The notes below the pieces were generated by a model that was not told the origin of the DNA, ran no database searches, and saw only the letters and a program-made list of their open reading frames with translations. A DNA stretch of 64,000 bases, taken from Nocardia harenae NBRC 108248 (GTDB taxonomy: Bacteria; Actinomycetota; Actinomycetes; Mycobacteriales; Mycobacteriaceae). Below, piece after piece: positions 16,464 to 25,855 of the stretch (the stretch's first letter is position 1; every line of letters starts with the position of its first letter). The position numbers and the translations under genes were made by a program. The DNA is taken from the NCBI RefSeq assembly GCF_001612885.1, contig NZ_BDBH01000012.1, forward strand, positions 124,001-188,000, given 5' to 3'.

Positions 16464-18305
16464 TCACGGCACGCGCCGGACCGCACCCTTGTCCGCCGAC
16501 GTCGCCAGCGCCGCGTAGGCGCGCAGCGCCGTGGTCACCGGCCGCACCCGGTCCACCGGCTGCCACGGCCGCTCCGACGCCTCCATCTTGGCCCGCCGCT
16601 CGGCCAGCACCGCCTCCTCGACCAGCACCTCCAGCGTCCGGGTGGCGACGTCGATCCGGATCCGGTCCCCGTTCCGCACCAGCCCGATCACGCCGCCGCT
16701 CGCCGCCTCCGGCGAGATGTGCCCGATGGAGAGCCCGGAGGTGCCGCCGGAGAACCGCCCGTCGGTGATCAGCGCGCACTTCTTGCCGAGCCCCGCCCCC
16801 TTGAGGAACGCCGTCGGGTGCAGCATCTCCTGCATGCCCGGCCCGCCGGACGGCCCCTCGTAGCGGACCACGACGACGTCCCCCGCCTGGATCTTCTTGC
16901 CGAGGATCAGCGACACCGCCTCCTCCTGCGACTCGACCACGACGGCGGGCCCCTCGAAGGAGAAGAGATCCTCGTCGATGCCCGCGGTCTTGAGGATGGC
17001 CCCGTCCGGCGCGATATTGCCGCGCAGCACCACCAGCCCGCCCTCCACGGTGTAGGCGTGCTCCCGATCGCGGATGCAGCCACCGGCGGCATCGGTATCC
17101 AGCGCGGACCAGCGGTTGTCGGTGGAGAACGGCTCGGTGGTGCGCACCCCGCCCGGCGCCGCGTGGAAGAGCTCGAGCGCCTCGGCCGACGCCGTGCCGG
17201 AGCGGATGTCCCAGGTGTCGAGCCACTCGTCGAAGCTCGCGGTGTGCACGGTGGAGACGCCTTCGTGCAGCAGCCCGGCGCGGCGCAGCTCGCCGAGGAT
17301 GGCCGGGATGCCACCGGCCCGGTGCACGTCCTCCATGTGGTAGTCGGAGTTCGGCGAGACCTTGGACAGGCACGGCACCCGGCGGCTGATCTCGTCGATG
17401 GTGCCGAGATCGAAATCGATCTCGCCCTCCTGGGCGGCGGCCAGCGTGTGCAGCACGGTGTTGGTGGAGCCGCCCATGGCGACATCGAGCGCCATCGCAT
17501 TGCGGAAGGCGTCGGCATTGGCGACATTGCGCGGCAGCACCGACTCGTCGTCCTCCCGGTACCAGCGGGTCGCGATATCGACCACCACCGTGCCCGCCCG
17601 CTCGAAGAGCGCCCGCCGGGCTGCGTGCGTGGCCAGCGTGGAGCCGTTGCCTGGCAGCGCGAGCCCGAGCGCCTCGGTGAGGCAGTTCATGGAGTTGGCG
17701 GTGAACATGCCGGAGCAGGAGCCGCAGGTCGGGCAGGCGCTGCGCTCGACCTCGCTCAGCCCCTCGTCGGAGACGGCGGCATTGGCGCTCGCCGAGATCG
17801 CGGTGATCAGATCGGTCGGCGCCTGCGCGACCCCGCCGACCACCACCGCCTTCCCCGCCTCCATCGGCCCGCCGGAGACGAAGACGGTCGGGATGTTCAG
17901 CCGCATGGCGGCGTTCAGCATGCCCGGCGTGATCTTGTCGCAGTTCGAGATGCAGACCAGCGCGTCGGCGGTGTGCGCGTTCACCATGTACTCCACCGAG
18001 TCGGCGATGATCTCCCGGCTGGGCAGCGAGTAGAGCATGCCGCCGTGGCCCATGGCGATGCCGTCGTCCACCGCGATGGTGTGGAACTCGCGCGGGACGC
18101 CGCCCGCCGCCCGCACCGACTCCGCCACGATCTCGCCGACGTTCTTGAGATGCACGTGGCCAGGGACGAATTGGGTGTACGAGTTCGCGATGGCGACGAT
18201 CGGCTTGCCGAAGTCGGAGTCGGTCATCCCGGTCGCCCGCCAGAGCGCGCGGGCGCCCGCGGCATTGCGGCCGATGGTGGTGGTGCGGGAACGAAGCGGT
18301 GGCAT
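16464..18305 (-). CDS. ilvD: Dihydroxy-acid dehydratase
   Basis: Removes water from dihydroxy-isovalerate and dihydroxy-methylvalerate, the step after IlvC in valine and isoleucine synthesis. 613 aa from ATG 18305 (MPPLRSRTTTIGRNAAGARALWRATG-type N-terminus, the family pattern); a longer in-frame extension to 18506 lacks conserved sequence. Iron-sulfur cysteines are visible in ISNCDKITPGM and CPTCGSCSGMF; these three cysteines are those of [2Fe-2S] IlvD enzymes. Also present are GGPMEAGK, GGSTNTVLH and the C-terminal DGRFSGGTSGLSIGHISPE. It is near ilvBNC but on the opposite strand, so it has its own promoter. Confidence 0.96.
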   Translation of the reverse strand: MPPLRSRTTTIGRNAAGARALWRATGMTDSDFGKPIVAIANSYTQFVPGHVHLKNVGEIVAESVRAAGGVPREFHTIAVDDGIAMGHGGMLYSLPSREIIADSVEYMVNAHTADALVCISNCDKITPGMLNAAMRLNIPTVFVSGGPMEAGKAVVVGGVAQAPTDLITAISASANAAVSDEGLSEVERSACPTCGSCSGMFTANSMNCLTEALGLALPGNGSTLATHAARRALFERAGTVVVDIATRWYREDDESVLPRNVANADAFRNAMALDVAMGGSTNTVLHTLAAAQEGEIDFDLGTIDEISRRVPCLSKVSPNSDYHMEDVHRAGGIPAILGELRRAGLLHEGVSTVHTASFDEWLDTWDIRSGTASAEALELFHAAPGGVRTTEPFSTDNRWSALDTDAAGGCIRDREHAYTVEGGLVVLRGNIAPDGAILKTAGIDEDLFSFEGPAVVVESQEEAVSLILGKKIQAGDVVVVRYEGPSGGPGMQEMLHPTAFLKGAGLGKKCALITDGRFSGGTSGLSIGHISPEAASGGVIGLVRNGDRIRIDVATRTLEVLVEEAVLAERRAKMEASERPWQPVDRVRPVTTALRAYAALATSADKGAVRRVP

Positions 18306-18613
18306 GGCTGTCCTCGGTCTGGTCGCGGGCTGGGCGACGGCGTCGGCCGGTCGGCGGGAACACGACGGCCGCGCGGGCGGCGCCTCAACGGTACGCGCGC
18401 CGGCTGTCGCCGTCGGCACCGGGATCCACGCTGGTGGAACGGGTCCCGGGGGAGTACGCGGGCCGCGGGGTGTACGGACCGGGCGGGAAGCGCCCAGCGG
18501 GATCACCCGGCGGCGCGTCGATCTTGCAACGCCGCGTCGGCCGCTATTGTTCCGCGCGAGCGCGTCACCCGTGCGGGGCGGTGCTCACCGGCGGGTGCCT
18601 TCGCGCCGGCGCG
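18306..18613. other. Upstream region of ilvD, 308 bp without a gene
   Basis: GC-rich stretch between ilvD and the PH-domain gene, both on the minus strand. It should hold the ilvD promoter. I looked for a T-box or a leader peptide rich in Ile/Leu/Val on the minus strand and saw none that was convincing. Confidence 0.4.
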
Positions 18614-19300
18614 TCACACGTCCTGTGCGGACTCGCCGGCCCCGTCCCCGGCCCGTTCGGCCGCCGAAGCCTCCCGGATCGCCTCCTCGGCCTGTGCGAA
18701 GACATCCGGGATCCGCCCGCCGGAGGCCGCGATCAGCTCGCGCAGCCGGTCGTACCCCACCGCGGGCAGCGTGACCTCGGACTCGTCGGTGAGCCGCGCC
18801 CGCACGAACCCGCGCTTCGGCAGCCGCACCCCGGCCACCCGCGACCACTCCACCGAGCGCGAAGAGAAGACCGAGCGCAACTCCAGCCCGTCCGGTGTGA
18901 CCGTGGTCCGGGTGCGCTCCACCCAGAGCAGCACCGCGACCGGGAGCAGCAGCAGCCACCAGAGCCCGGCCGGCCAGCCGACGAAGGCGAAGAAGACGCA
19001 GAGCGTGAGCACCAGCACGCCGATGTAGGCCAGCTGCGGCACCCGGATCACCCGGACCCCCGGCTCGACGCCGTGCGGCGAGCGCGGCCAGAGCAGCCAG
19101 CTCAGCACCCCGACCAGAGGGATCACGCCCCAGCGCAGCCACTGCGGCCAGTCCAGCGCGAACGCCACCGCGAGGAATACCAGGTAGAGCACCGGCACCG
19201 CGACCGCCGCGATCCGCCGCCTGCGGCCACCCGTATCCGATCGCGCCGTGGCGATGTGGGACGATGCAGGTGGTGGCACGGACTGATGCGGTGATGACAC
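18614..19300 (-). CDS. PH-domain membrane protein, Cfp6-like
   Basis: 228-aa protein with four hydrophobic segments in two pairs (IAAVAVPVLYLVFLAVAFAL, WGVIPLVGVLSWLLW, AYIGVLVLTLCVFFAFVGW, GLWWLLLLPVAVLLW) and a C-terminal bacterial PH-like (bPH_6) domain: TVTPDGLELRSVFSSRSVEW, then RGFVRARLTDESEVTLPAVGYDRL, then GRIPD. The last part matches the pattern of M. tuberculosis low-molecular-weight antigen CFP6 (Rv3004), which sits at the same place beside ilvB, but this version has about 100 extra N-terminal residues. GTG 19300 was chosen because GAGGATGGTGGG precedes it. Function unknown. Confidence 0.78.
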   Translation of the reverse strand: MSSPHQSVPPPASSHIATARSDTGGRRRRIAAVAVPVLYLVFLAVAFALDWPQWLRWGVIPLVGVLSWLLWPRSPHGVEPGVRVIRVPQLAYIGVLVLTLCVFFAFVGWPAGLWWLLLLPVAVLLWVERTRTTVTPDGLELRSVFSSRSVEWSRVAGVRLPKRGFVRARLTDESEVTLPAVGYDRLRELIAASGGRIPDVFAQAEEAIREASAAERAGDGAGESAQDV

Positions 19301-19379
19301 CCCACCATCCTCGCATTCGGCCGAGCGGACTCGAGCAACCACTGTGCTCCCACATAATGGGACGCCGAGGGTCGGCTGT

Positions 19380-19408
19380 TTGACTCGACGGTTCACGCGC
19401 GCTTAACG
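19380..19408 (+). promoter_or_regulatory. Candidate sigma-70-type promoter of the ilvBNC leader
   Basis: TTGACT at 19380-19385, 17-bp spacer, TTAACG at 19403-19408. The predicted transcription start falls at about 19415-19417, on or next to the GTG of the leader peptide, so the leader would be translated from a leaderless RNA. Assigned by eye only. Confidence 0.45.
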
Positions 19409-19416
19409 TCGAGCAC

Positions 19417-19464
19417 GTGAATCCAATCGAGCTCCTCGTACTCGGCCGGCGCGTCCAGCGTTGA
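19417..19464 (+). CDS. ilvBNC attenuator leader peptide
   Basis: 15-codon open frame (GTG to TGA) encoding MNPIELLVLGRRVQR. Six of fifteen codons are for Ile, Leu or Val, with ELLVL in a row, and it ends about 120 bp before ilvB and 46 bp before a terminator hairpin. This is the layout of a ribosome-mediated attenuator: when charged Ile/Leu/Val tRNA is scarce the ribosome should stall on the peptide and let transcription continue into ilvB. Corynebacterium glutamicum ilvBNC is known to have a similar short leader peptide. It is too short to be supported by homology, so the call rests on codon content and position. Confidence 0.65.
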   Translation: MNPIELLVLGRRVQR

Positions 19465-19510
19465 GCACGACTTCCTAGTCGATTACGACCGCTCGCGTTG
19501 CGACGCGCCA

Positions 19511-19544
19511 CCCTCGAACAGCCATGCTGGTCGGGGGCTTTTTT
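19511..19544 (+). terminator. Attenuator terminator before ilvB
   Basis: CCCTCGA (19511-19517) pairs with TCGGGGG (19531-19537), with an inner CAGC/GCTG stem, followed by C and six T residues, a canonical intrinsic terminator. Segment GACGCGCC at 19502-19509 just before it is an exact complement of GGCGCGTC at 19448-19455 within the leader peptide frame, and CGACT-TCCT-AGTCG forms another small hairpin; these give the alternative pairings an attenuator needs. Confidence 0.75.
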
Positions 19545-19583
19545 GTGTTCGGGGTTCCAGACCACAAGCAGTGAGGAAAGACG

Positions 19584-21509
19584 GTGAGCGCACCTACCGC
19601 CAGGCCAGGGCCATCGGCTCGCAGGCCCGCGCCTTCGGCCACTTCGCAGACCCCCGTCGCGACTGCGGCCGCGACGACGCGGCGCCAGCTCCCGCCCGAG
19701 CGGGTCACCGGCGCGCAGTCCGTCGTACGGTCGCTCGAGGAGCTCGAGGTCGACACGGCGTTCGGCATTCCCGGCGGCGCGATCCTTCCCCTCTACGACC
19801 CGCTCTTCGACTCCACCCGGGTGCGGCACGTCCTGGTCAGGCACGAGCAGGGCGCGGGCCACGCCGCCACCGGGTACGCGCAGGCCACCGGCAAGGTCGG
19901 CGTCTGCATGGCGACCTCGGGCCCCGGCGCCACCAACCTGGTGACCCCGATCGCCGACGCCCAGATGGACTCGGTGCCGATCGTGGCCATCACCGGTCAG
20001 GTCGGCCGCGGGCTGATCGGCACCGACGCCTTCCAGGAGGCCGACATCTCCGGCATCACCATGCCGGTGACCAAGCACAACTTCCTGATCACCGACGCCG
20101 CCGACATCCCGCGGATCCTCGCCGAGGCGTTCTACCTGGCCGCATCGGGTCGTCCCGGTGCGGTGCTCGTCGACATCCCGAAGGACGTGCTGCAGGCACA
20201 GACCACCTTCACCTGGCCGCCGGAGCTGCGGCTGCCCGGGTACCGCCCGGTCACCAAGCCGCACGGCAAGCAGGTGCGGGAGGCCGCGAGGATGATCCTC
20301 GAGGCCAGGAAGCCGACGCTCTACGTCGGCGGCGGCGTGATCAAGTCCGAGGCCTCGGACAAGCTGCTGGAGCTGGCCGAGCTGACCGGCATCCCGGTGG
20401 TCACCACGCTGATGGCGCGCGGCGCCTTCCCGGACTCGCACACCCTGAACATGGGCATGCCCGGCATGCACGGCACCGTCGGCGCGGTGGCCGCGCTGCA
20501 GAAGTCCGACCTGCTGATCACCCTCGGCGCCCGCTTCGACGACCGGGTCACCGGCCAGCTGGACTCCTTCGCGCCGAACGCCAAGGTGATCCACGCCGAT
20601 ATCGATCCGGCCGAGATCGGCAAGAACCGGCACGCCGACGTGCCGATCGTCGGCGACTGCCGCGAGGTGATCACCGAGCTGATCGAGACGCTCAAGGCCG
20701 ACCCGGCCGTGACCGGCACCCCGCTGCTCGACCTCACCGAGTGGTGGACCTACCTGGGCGGCATCCGCGACTCCTACCCGCTGGGCTGGACCCCGCCGAG
20801 CGACGGCTCGCTCTCCCCGGAGTTCGTCATCGACGCGCTGGGCAAGCTGGCCGGGCCGGACGCCATCTACTGCGCCGGCGTCGGCCAGCACCAGATGTGG
20901 GCCGCCCAGTTCATCAAGTACGAGAAGCCGCGCACCTGGCTGAACTCCGGTGGCCTCGGCACCATGGGCTACGCCGTCCCGGCGGCCATGGGCGCCAAGA
21001 TGGGCGCGCCGGAGAAGGAGGTCTGGGCGGTCGACGGCGACGGCTGCTTCCAGATGACCAACCAGGAGCTCGCCACCTGCGCGGTGGAGGGCGTTCCGAT
21101 CAAAGTCGCGCTGATCAACAACGGCAACCTCGGCATGGTCCGGCAGTGGCAGACGCTCTTTTACGAGCAGCGCTACTCCAATACCGACCTCGGCACGCAC
21201 ACCCTGCGCATCCCGGATTTCGTCAAGCTGGCCGAGGCGCTCGGCTGCCACGGCATCCGGGTGGAGCGCGAGGAGGACGTCGAGGCCGCCATCCGCGAGG
21301 CGCAGTCCATCAACGACCGGCCGGTGGTGATCGATTTCATCGTCGGCAAGGATGCCCAGGTGTGGCCGATGGTCCCCGCGGGCACCAGCAACGACGAGAT
21401 CATGGCCGCGCGCGGGATCCGCCCGCTCTTCGACGAGGACGAGCAGGCCGCCGAGCCCGCCGTCATCCACGAGGCGCTGACCCACGGGCAGAACGGGCAG
21501 GAACAGTGA
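19584..21509 (+). CDS. ilvB: Acetolactate synthase large subunit
   Basis: Thiamine diphosphate enzyme that condenses pyruvate with pyruvate or 2-oxobutyrate, the committed step of valine, leucine and isoleucine synthesis. 641 aa with a low-complexity, Ala/Pro/Thr-rich N-terminal extension. Motifs: catalytic Glu in HEQGAGHAATGYA, FAD region (LGARFDDRVTGQ), and the ThDP/Mg site GDGCFQMTNQELAT...NNGNLG. GTG at 19584 follows GTGAGGAAAGACG. It overlaps ilvN by 4 bp and forms the operon ilvB-ilvN-ilvC, probably under attenuator control. Confidence 0.96.
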   Translation: MSAPTARPGPSARRPAPSATSQTPVATAAATTRRQLPPERVTGAQSVVRSLEELEVDTAFGIPGGAILPLYDPLFDSTRVRHVLVRHEQGAGHAATGYAQATGKVGVCMATSGPGATNLVTPIADAQMDSVPIVAITGQVGRGLIGTDAFQEADISGITMPVTKHNFLITDAADIPRILAEAFYLAASGRPGAVLVDIPKDVLQAQTTFTWPPELRLPGYRPVTKPHGKQVREAARMILEARKPTLYVGGGVIKSEASDKLLELAELTGIPVVTTLMARGAFPDSHTLNMGMPGMHGTVGAVAALQKSDLLITLGARFDDRVTGQLDSFAPNAKVIHADIDPAEIGKNRHADVPIVGDCREVITELIETLKADPAVTGTPLLDLTEWWTYLGGIRDSYPLGWTPPSDGSLSPEFVIDALGKLAGPDAIYCAGVGQHQMWAAQFIKYEKPRTWLNSGGLGTMGYAVPAAMGAKMGAPEKEVWAVDGDGCFQMTNQELATCAVEGVPIKVALINNGNLGMVRQWQTLFYEQRYSNTDLGTHTLRIPDFVKLAEALGCHGIRVEREEDVEAAIREAQSINDRPVVIDFIVGKDAQVWPMVPAGTSNDEIMAARGIRPLFDEDEQAAEPAVIHEALTHGQNGQEQ

Positions 21510-22009
21510 GTACTACGCATACGCTGAGCGTTCTGGTCGAGGACAAGCCGGGTGTGCTCGCGCGCGTAGCGAGCCTGTTCTCCCGGCGCGGCTTCAATAT
21601 CGAGTCGCTCGCCGTCGGCGCCACCGAGGTGCCGGAGATCTCCCGGATGACGATCGTCGTCACCGTCGAGGATCTGCCGCTCGAGCAGGTCACCAAGCAG
21701 CTCAACAAGCTGGTGAACGTCATCAAGATCGTGGAGCAGGACCCCGAGGCGTCGGTGGCCCGCGAACTGATCCTGGTGAAGGTGCGCGCCGACGCCAGCG
21801 TGCGGACCCAGGTGATCGAGGCGGTCACGCTGTTCCGCGCCAAGGTCATCGACGTCTCCCCGGACGCGCTGACCGTCGAGGCCACCGGGACCAGGTCCAA
21901 GCTCGACGCGCTGCTGCGCATGCTGGAGCCGTACGGCATCCGCGAGATCGTGCAGTCCGGTGTGGTCGCGCTCGGGCGCGGTCCGAAGTCCATCACCGCG
22001 ACCCGCTAA
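21506..22009 (+). CDS. ilvN: Acetolactate synthase small (regulatory) subunit
   Basis: 167-aa regulatory subunit that activates IlvB and confers valine feedback inhibition. N-terminal ACT domain TLSVLVEDKPGVLARVASLFSRRGFNIESLAVG (conserved GVL..V..LF.RRG.NI.SL pattern), followed by a second ACT-like domain (ELILVKVRADASVRTQV). GTG at 21506 shares GTGA with the ilvB stop, so translation is coupled, which suits the need for stoichiometric subunits. Length is usual for the family. Confidence 0.96.
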   Translation: MSTTHTLSVLVEDKPGVLARVASLFSRRGFNIESLAVGATEVPEISRMTIVVTVEDLPLEQVTKQLNKLVNVIKIVEQDPEASVARELILVKVRADASVRTQVIEAVTLFRAKVIDVSPDALTVEATGTRSKLDALLRMLEPYGIREIVQSGVVALGRGPKSITATR

Positions 22010-22066
22010 TTCACAATCGTTCCCCGCCGCGCGGGGACTCACCGTTTCAGAAGGGACGAAACCACA

Positions 22067-23080
<1,014 letters not shown>

Positions 23081-23092
23081 GTTCTCGCACGC

Positions 23093-23126
23093 ACGGGGCC
23101 CGGTCGCTGCGGCGACCGGGCCCCGT
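23093..23126 (+). terminator. Intrinsic terminator of ilvBNC
   Basis: Perfect 15-bp inverted repeat (ACGGGGCCCGGTCGC, loop TGCG, its complement) followed by CGTTTCG, 13 bp after the ilvC stop. It also faces the end of the convergent secreted-protein gene. Confidence 0.85.
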
Positions 23127-23171
23127 CGTTTCGTGGTCCGCGCCGGAGCCCCGCCCCCGGCCGCGGCCCGA

Positions 23172-23495
23172 TCAGCTGCTACCGAAGGTGCCCGGGCCGA
23201 AGTTGTTCGCGAACGGCCGCTGCCAGGGGTTGTTCCACGGATTGTCGAAGGGGTTGCTGTCGCACCGCTCCCACCAGGGAGCGTTTCGGTCCCACCAGTT
23301 GCACTGCTGGAAGGGGTTGCGCGCGAACGGGTCGCGCCACGGGTCATACCGGTCGTGGCGGATCTCGGTGACGACCGGACCTGCGGCCGAGCCGGCGGCC
23401 GCTGGCGCGGCGAGCGCGATCACCGGCGCCGCGGCGAGCGCGGCTGCGACGGCCAGGCGGATCAGCGCCTTGCGGGGGGTGGATGTGGCGAACAC
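23172..23495 (-). CDS. Small secreted Trp/Pro/Asn-rich protein
   Basis: 107-aa protein with a clear signal peptide (KALIRLAVAAALAAAPVIALA, cleavage near APAAA). The mature part, about 75 residues, is unusually aromatic and rich in Asn, Pro and Arg, with repeated NPF/NPW/DPW/RPF units (DPWRDPFARNPF, NPFDNPWNNPW) and two cysteines (QQCNWW, ERCDSN) that may form one disulfide. I do not recognise the family; short secreted proteins of this kind are common in Nocardia and relatives. GTG at 23495 follows AAAGGAACAACC. Convergent with ilvC. Confidence 0.75.
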   Translation of the reverse strand: MFATSTPRKALIRLAVAAALAAAPVIALAAPAAAGSAAGPVVTEIRHDRYDPWRDPFARNPFQQCNWWDRNAPWWERCDSNPFDNPWNNPWQRPFANNFGPGTFGSS

Positions 23496-23715
23496 GGTTG
23501 TTCCTTTCGCTCCGGCGGGGAAGGATGCTCCTCTCACCCTGCTCCGCCCGCCGCGCAAAAGCCAGGGGTGTTCCCCGGTTCGGGGAGAGTTCCATCCCAT
23601 CGGATGAGCCAACCCCGATCCCGGTGGTCGGCCCGGCTCGGGGTACCGCCACCCGTGGTAGCCCAGTATTTGCCGAACCCTTGCGGTGCCGTTCGGACAG
23701 GCGGACACTGACCCG

Positions 23716-25116
23716 ATGACGACTTCGGCTGTCTCCACCGACCGCGACGGCTCCGGCGGCAACACCCCGAATGCCCGCTCGGCGCCACCCCGGCGCGCCG
23801 CGGCGAAGCGGGTGCGTCGCCGCGTCCCGCGCTCCGCGCTCGGCGAGTGGACGCCGCCCCCCGGCCGCCCCGACCCGCTGGAGATCCTGGGGCGCCAGGC
23901 CGCCACCCGGGTGCCCGAACTGGTCCCCATCCGCTACGCCCGCATGGTCAGCGGCATGTTCCCGTTCCTGCGCGGCGCCCCCGCCGTGATGGCTGCCGAC
24001 CTGGCCGCGAGCGAGCACACCGGCCTCACCGTGCAGCTCTGCGGCGACGCGCACCCCGTGAACTTCGGCCTCTTCGCCTCCCCCGAGCGCAGCTTGGTCT
24101 TCGATCTCAACGATTTCGACGAAACCCTCCCCGGCCCCTTCGAATGGGACGTCAAACGCCTGGCAGCCGGGCTCGCGGTAGCCGCCCGAGCCAACGGCTT
24201 CGATGACGCCTGCGCCCTCCGCTGCGCCGAATCCGCCGCGAGTGCCTACCGCACCGCCATGCGCGAGTATGCCGCCATGGACGGCCTCTCGGTCTGGTAC
24301 CAGCGCACCGACGCCGAGGCCGGCCTCGCCCTCGTCCGCAAACCGGGCCGTCGCCGCCGCGTCGAGCGCACCCTGGACGCCGCCCGCGCCCGCACCACCC
24401 TCCAGGCCGTCGGCAAACTCACCGAGCCGGGGCCGGACGGGTTGCGAATCCGCCACCGCCCGCCCCTGCTCGCCCCCATCGAGCAGATCGACGCCGACGG
24501 GGTGAGGGCGGTCTTCGCCGCGTACCGCGAGTCGCTCCCCGAGGATCGGCAGGTGCTGCTCGACCGGTATCGGGTGGTCGACGCCGCGCGCAAGGTCGTC
24601 GGCGTCGGCAGCGTCGGGACGCGCTGCTTCATCGTCCTGCTCGCCGATCGGGATACCGGGCATCCGCTGTTCCTTCAGGTGAAGGAGGCCGAGCAGTCGG
24701 TGCTGGCGGCGCACCTGGAGGCGAGCCGGTACGAGCATCAGGGGCATCGGGTGGTGCACGGGCAGCGGGTCATCCAGTCGACTGCCGACATCTTCCTGGG
24801 TTGGTGCACCGGGCCGGAGGGGCGGTTCTTCTACTGGCGGCAGCTGCGGGATATGAAGGGGTCGGCGGATGTCGACACCATGACGCCGGGGGTCATGCGC
24901 GCCTACGGTGCGCTGTGCGGCCGCACGCTCGCTCGCGCCCATGCGCGGTCGGGGGATCGCGTCGCCATTGCGTCGTACCTCGGTAGTTCGGATGTGTTCG
25001 ACCGGGCCATGGGGCGGTTCGCGTTGTCGTACGCGGATCAGACGGTCGTCGATCATCAGCGGTTGGTGGACGCTATTGCCGCAGGCGAAGTGGCGGCAGC
25101 AGAGAAGGGGTGGTGA
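23716..25116 (+). CDS. DUF2252 family protein
   Basis: 466-aa cytoplasmic protein of the DUF2252 family. Recognisable segments are RYARMVSGMFPFLRGAP, QLCGDAHPVNFGLFASPE, VFDLNDFDETLPGPFEWDVKRLA, GVGSVGTRCFIVLL, FLQVKEAEQSVL and FYWRQLRDMKGSADVD. The GDAHxxNFG and FDxNDFDE motifs resemble the catalytic and metal-binding loops of aminoglycoside-phosphotransferase/kinase-like folds, so a kinase activity on a small molecule has been suggested for the family; this is inference. The first 45 residues are Arg-rich and poorly conserved-looking. ATG 23716; divergent from the small secreted protein. Confidence 0.85.
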   Translation: MTTSAVSTDRDGSGGNTPNARSAPPRRAAAKRVRRRVPRSALGEWTPPPGRPDPLEILGRQAATRVPELVPIRYARMVSGMFPFLRGAPAVMAADLAASEHTGLTVQLCGDAHPVNFGLFASPERSLVFDLNDFDETLPGPFEWDVKRLAAGLAVAARANGFDDACALRCAESAASAYRTAMREYAAMDGLSVWYQRTDAEAGLALVRKPGRRRRVERTLDAARARTTLQAVGKLTEPGPDGLRIRHRPPLLAPIEQIDADGVRAVFAAYRESLPEDRQVLLDRYRVVDAARKVVGVGSVGTRCFIVLLADRDTGHPLFLQVKEAEQSVLAAHLEASRYEHQGHRVVHGQRVIQSTADIFLGWCTGPEGRFFYWRQLRDMKGSADVDTMTPGVMRAYGALCGRTLARAHARSGDRVAIASYLGSSDVFDRAMGRFALSYADQTVVDHQRLVDAIAAGEVAAAEKGW

Positions 25117-25143
25117 CAGGTCGCCCGGATTACGATTGGGGGC

Positions 25144-25794
25144 ATGACTGTGCCGGACACCCCCCCGGATCTTCCCGAGTTCATGACGTGGGAGGAGTTC
25201 GAGCAGCTGCCCGATGAGGTCGCCGACCAGATCGAGCTCTGGGAAGGTCGAGTCGTCTGGGTGCGTCGAGGGTCAGGGGAACATCAGCTCTTCACCGTCC
25301 GCATGCGGAACGCGATCGAGAACTCCGTCCGCAAGAGCATGGCCGACCGCCCGGAGACCTGCTGGCGAGTGAACGTCGAGACCAACGTATTCCTCGGTGC
25401 CACAGGTAAATCTGACTTTCTCACTCCTGACTTCCTCGTCTACCGCTGCCTGGAGACTCCCTTCCAGGATGTCCGTGCCGCAGACACTCTGCTGGTCGGC
25501 GAAGTTCTGTCGCCTTCGAACACCCGGTCCGACATGGAAGCCAAGAAGAGCCGCTACGCCGCCGCGGGCATCTCCTGGTATTGGGAGGTCACGCTCGCCC
25601 ATACCGAAAGTGCCATCGCCACCGTCCGCGCTTACGCCCTCGAGACGAAGCACGGCGTCCTTCCGCCGGGCGTCCGTCCACTTCGCCCGGCGAATTACCT
25701 CATCGCCGGCGAATGGACTGCGTCGGACGAGGACGGTATCCGGATCCTCTTTCCGTTCCCAATCGAGATTCCCTGGTCCGAACTCGCGTACTGA
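25144..25794 (+). CDS. Uma2 family (DUF820) PD-(D/E)XK nuclease-like protein
   Basis: 216 aa, full length for the Uma2 family, whose members have a restriction-endonuclease-like fold and are mostly of unknown role. Landmarks: MTWEEFEQLPDE, IELWEGRVVWV (first conserved Glu), TPDFLVY (Asp), VGEVLSPSNTRSD (Glu of the core), KSRYAAAGISWYWEV (catalytic-region Lys and the aromatic strand). All core residues appear intact. ATG at 25144, 27 bp after the DUF2252 gene. It lies at the left border of the defence operon, but Uma2 genes are very abundant in actinobacteria, so membership in that system is not implied. Confidence 0.85.
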   Translation: MTVPDTPPDLPEFMTWEEFEQLPDEVADQIELWEGRVVWVRRGSGEHQLFTVRMRNAIENSVRKSMADRPETCWRVNVETNVFLGATGKSDFLTPDFLVYRCLETPFQDVRAADTLLVGEVLSPSNTRSDMEAKKSRYAAAGISWYWEVTLAHTESAIATVRAYALETKHGVLPPGVRPLRPANYLIAGEWTASDEDGIRILFPFPIEIPWSELAY

Positions 25795-25855
25795 TCGACC
25801 GAGAACGCTGGTCCGAGGGCCACACCCAGGCGACGATCAACACTGCCGGCGGCAG

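Noticed and set aside
18585..21485. Very long open frame (about 966 codons) on the minus strand across cfp6 and ilvB
   Set aside because: It lies opposite ilvB and the PH-domain gene, has the His/Gly/Arg/Asp-rich composition of an antisense frame in high-GC DNA, and shows no domain. The ilvB frame is certain.
25144..25794. Uma2 nuclease as part of the defence operon
   Set aside because: It is separated by a 450-bp gap with a gene remnant, and Uma2 genes are common, so nothing ties it to the operon.
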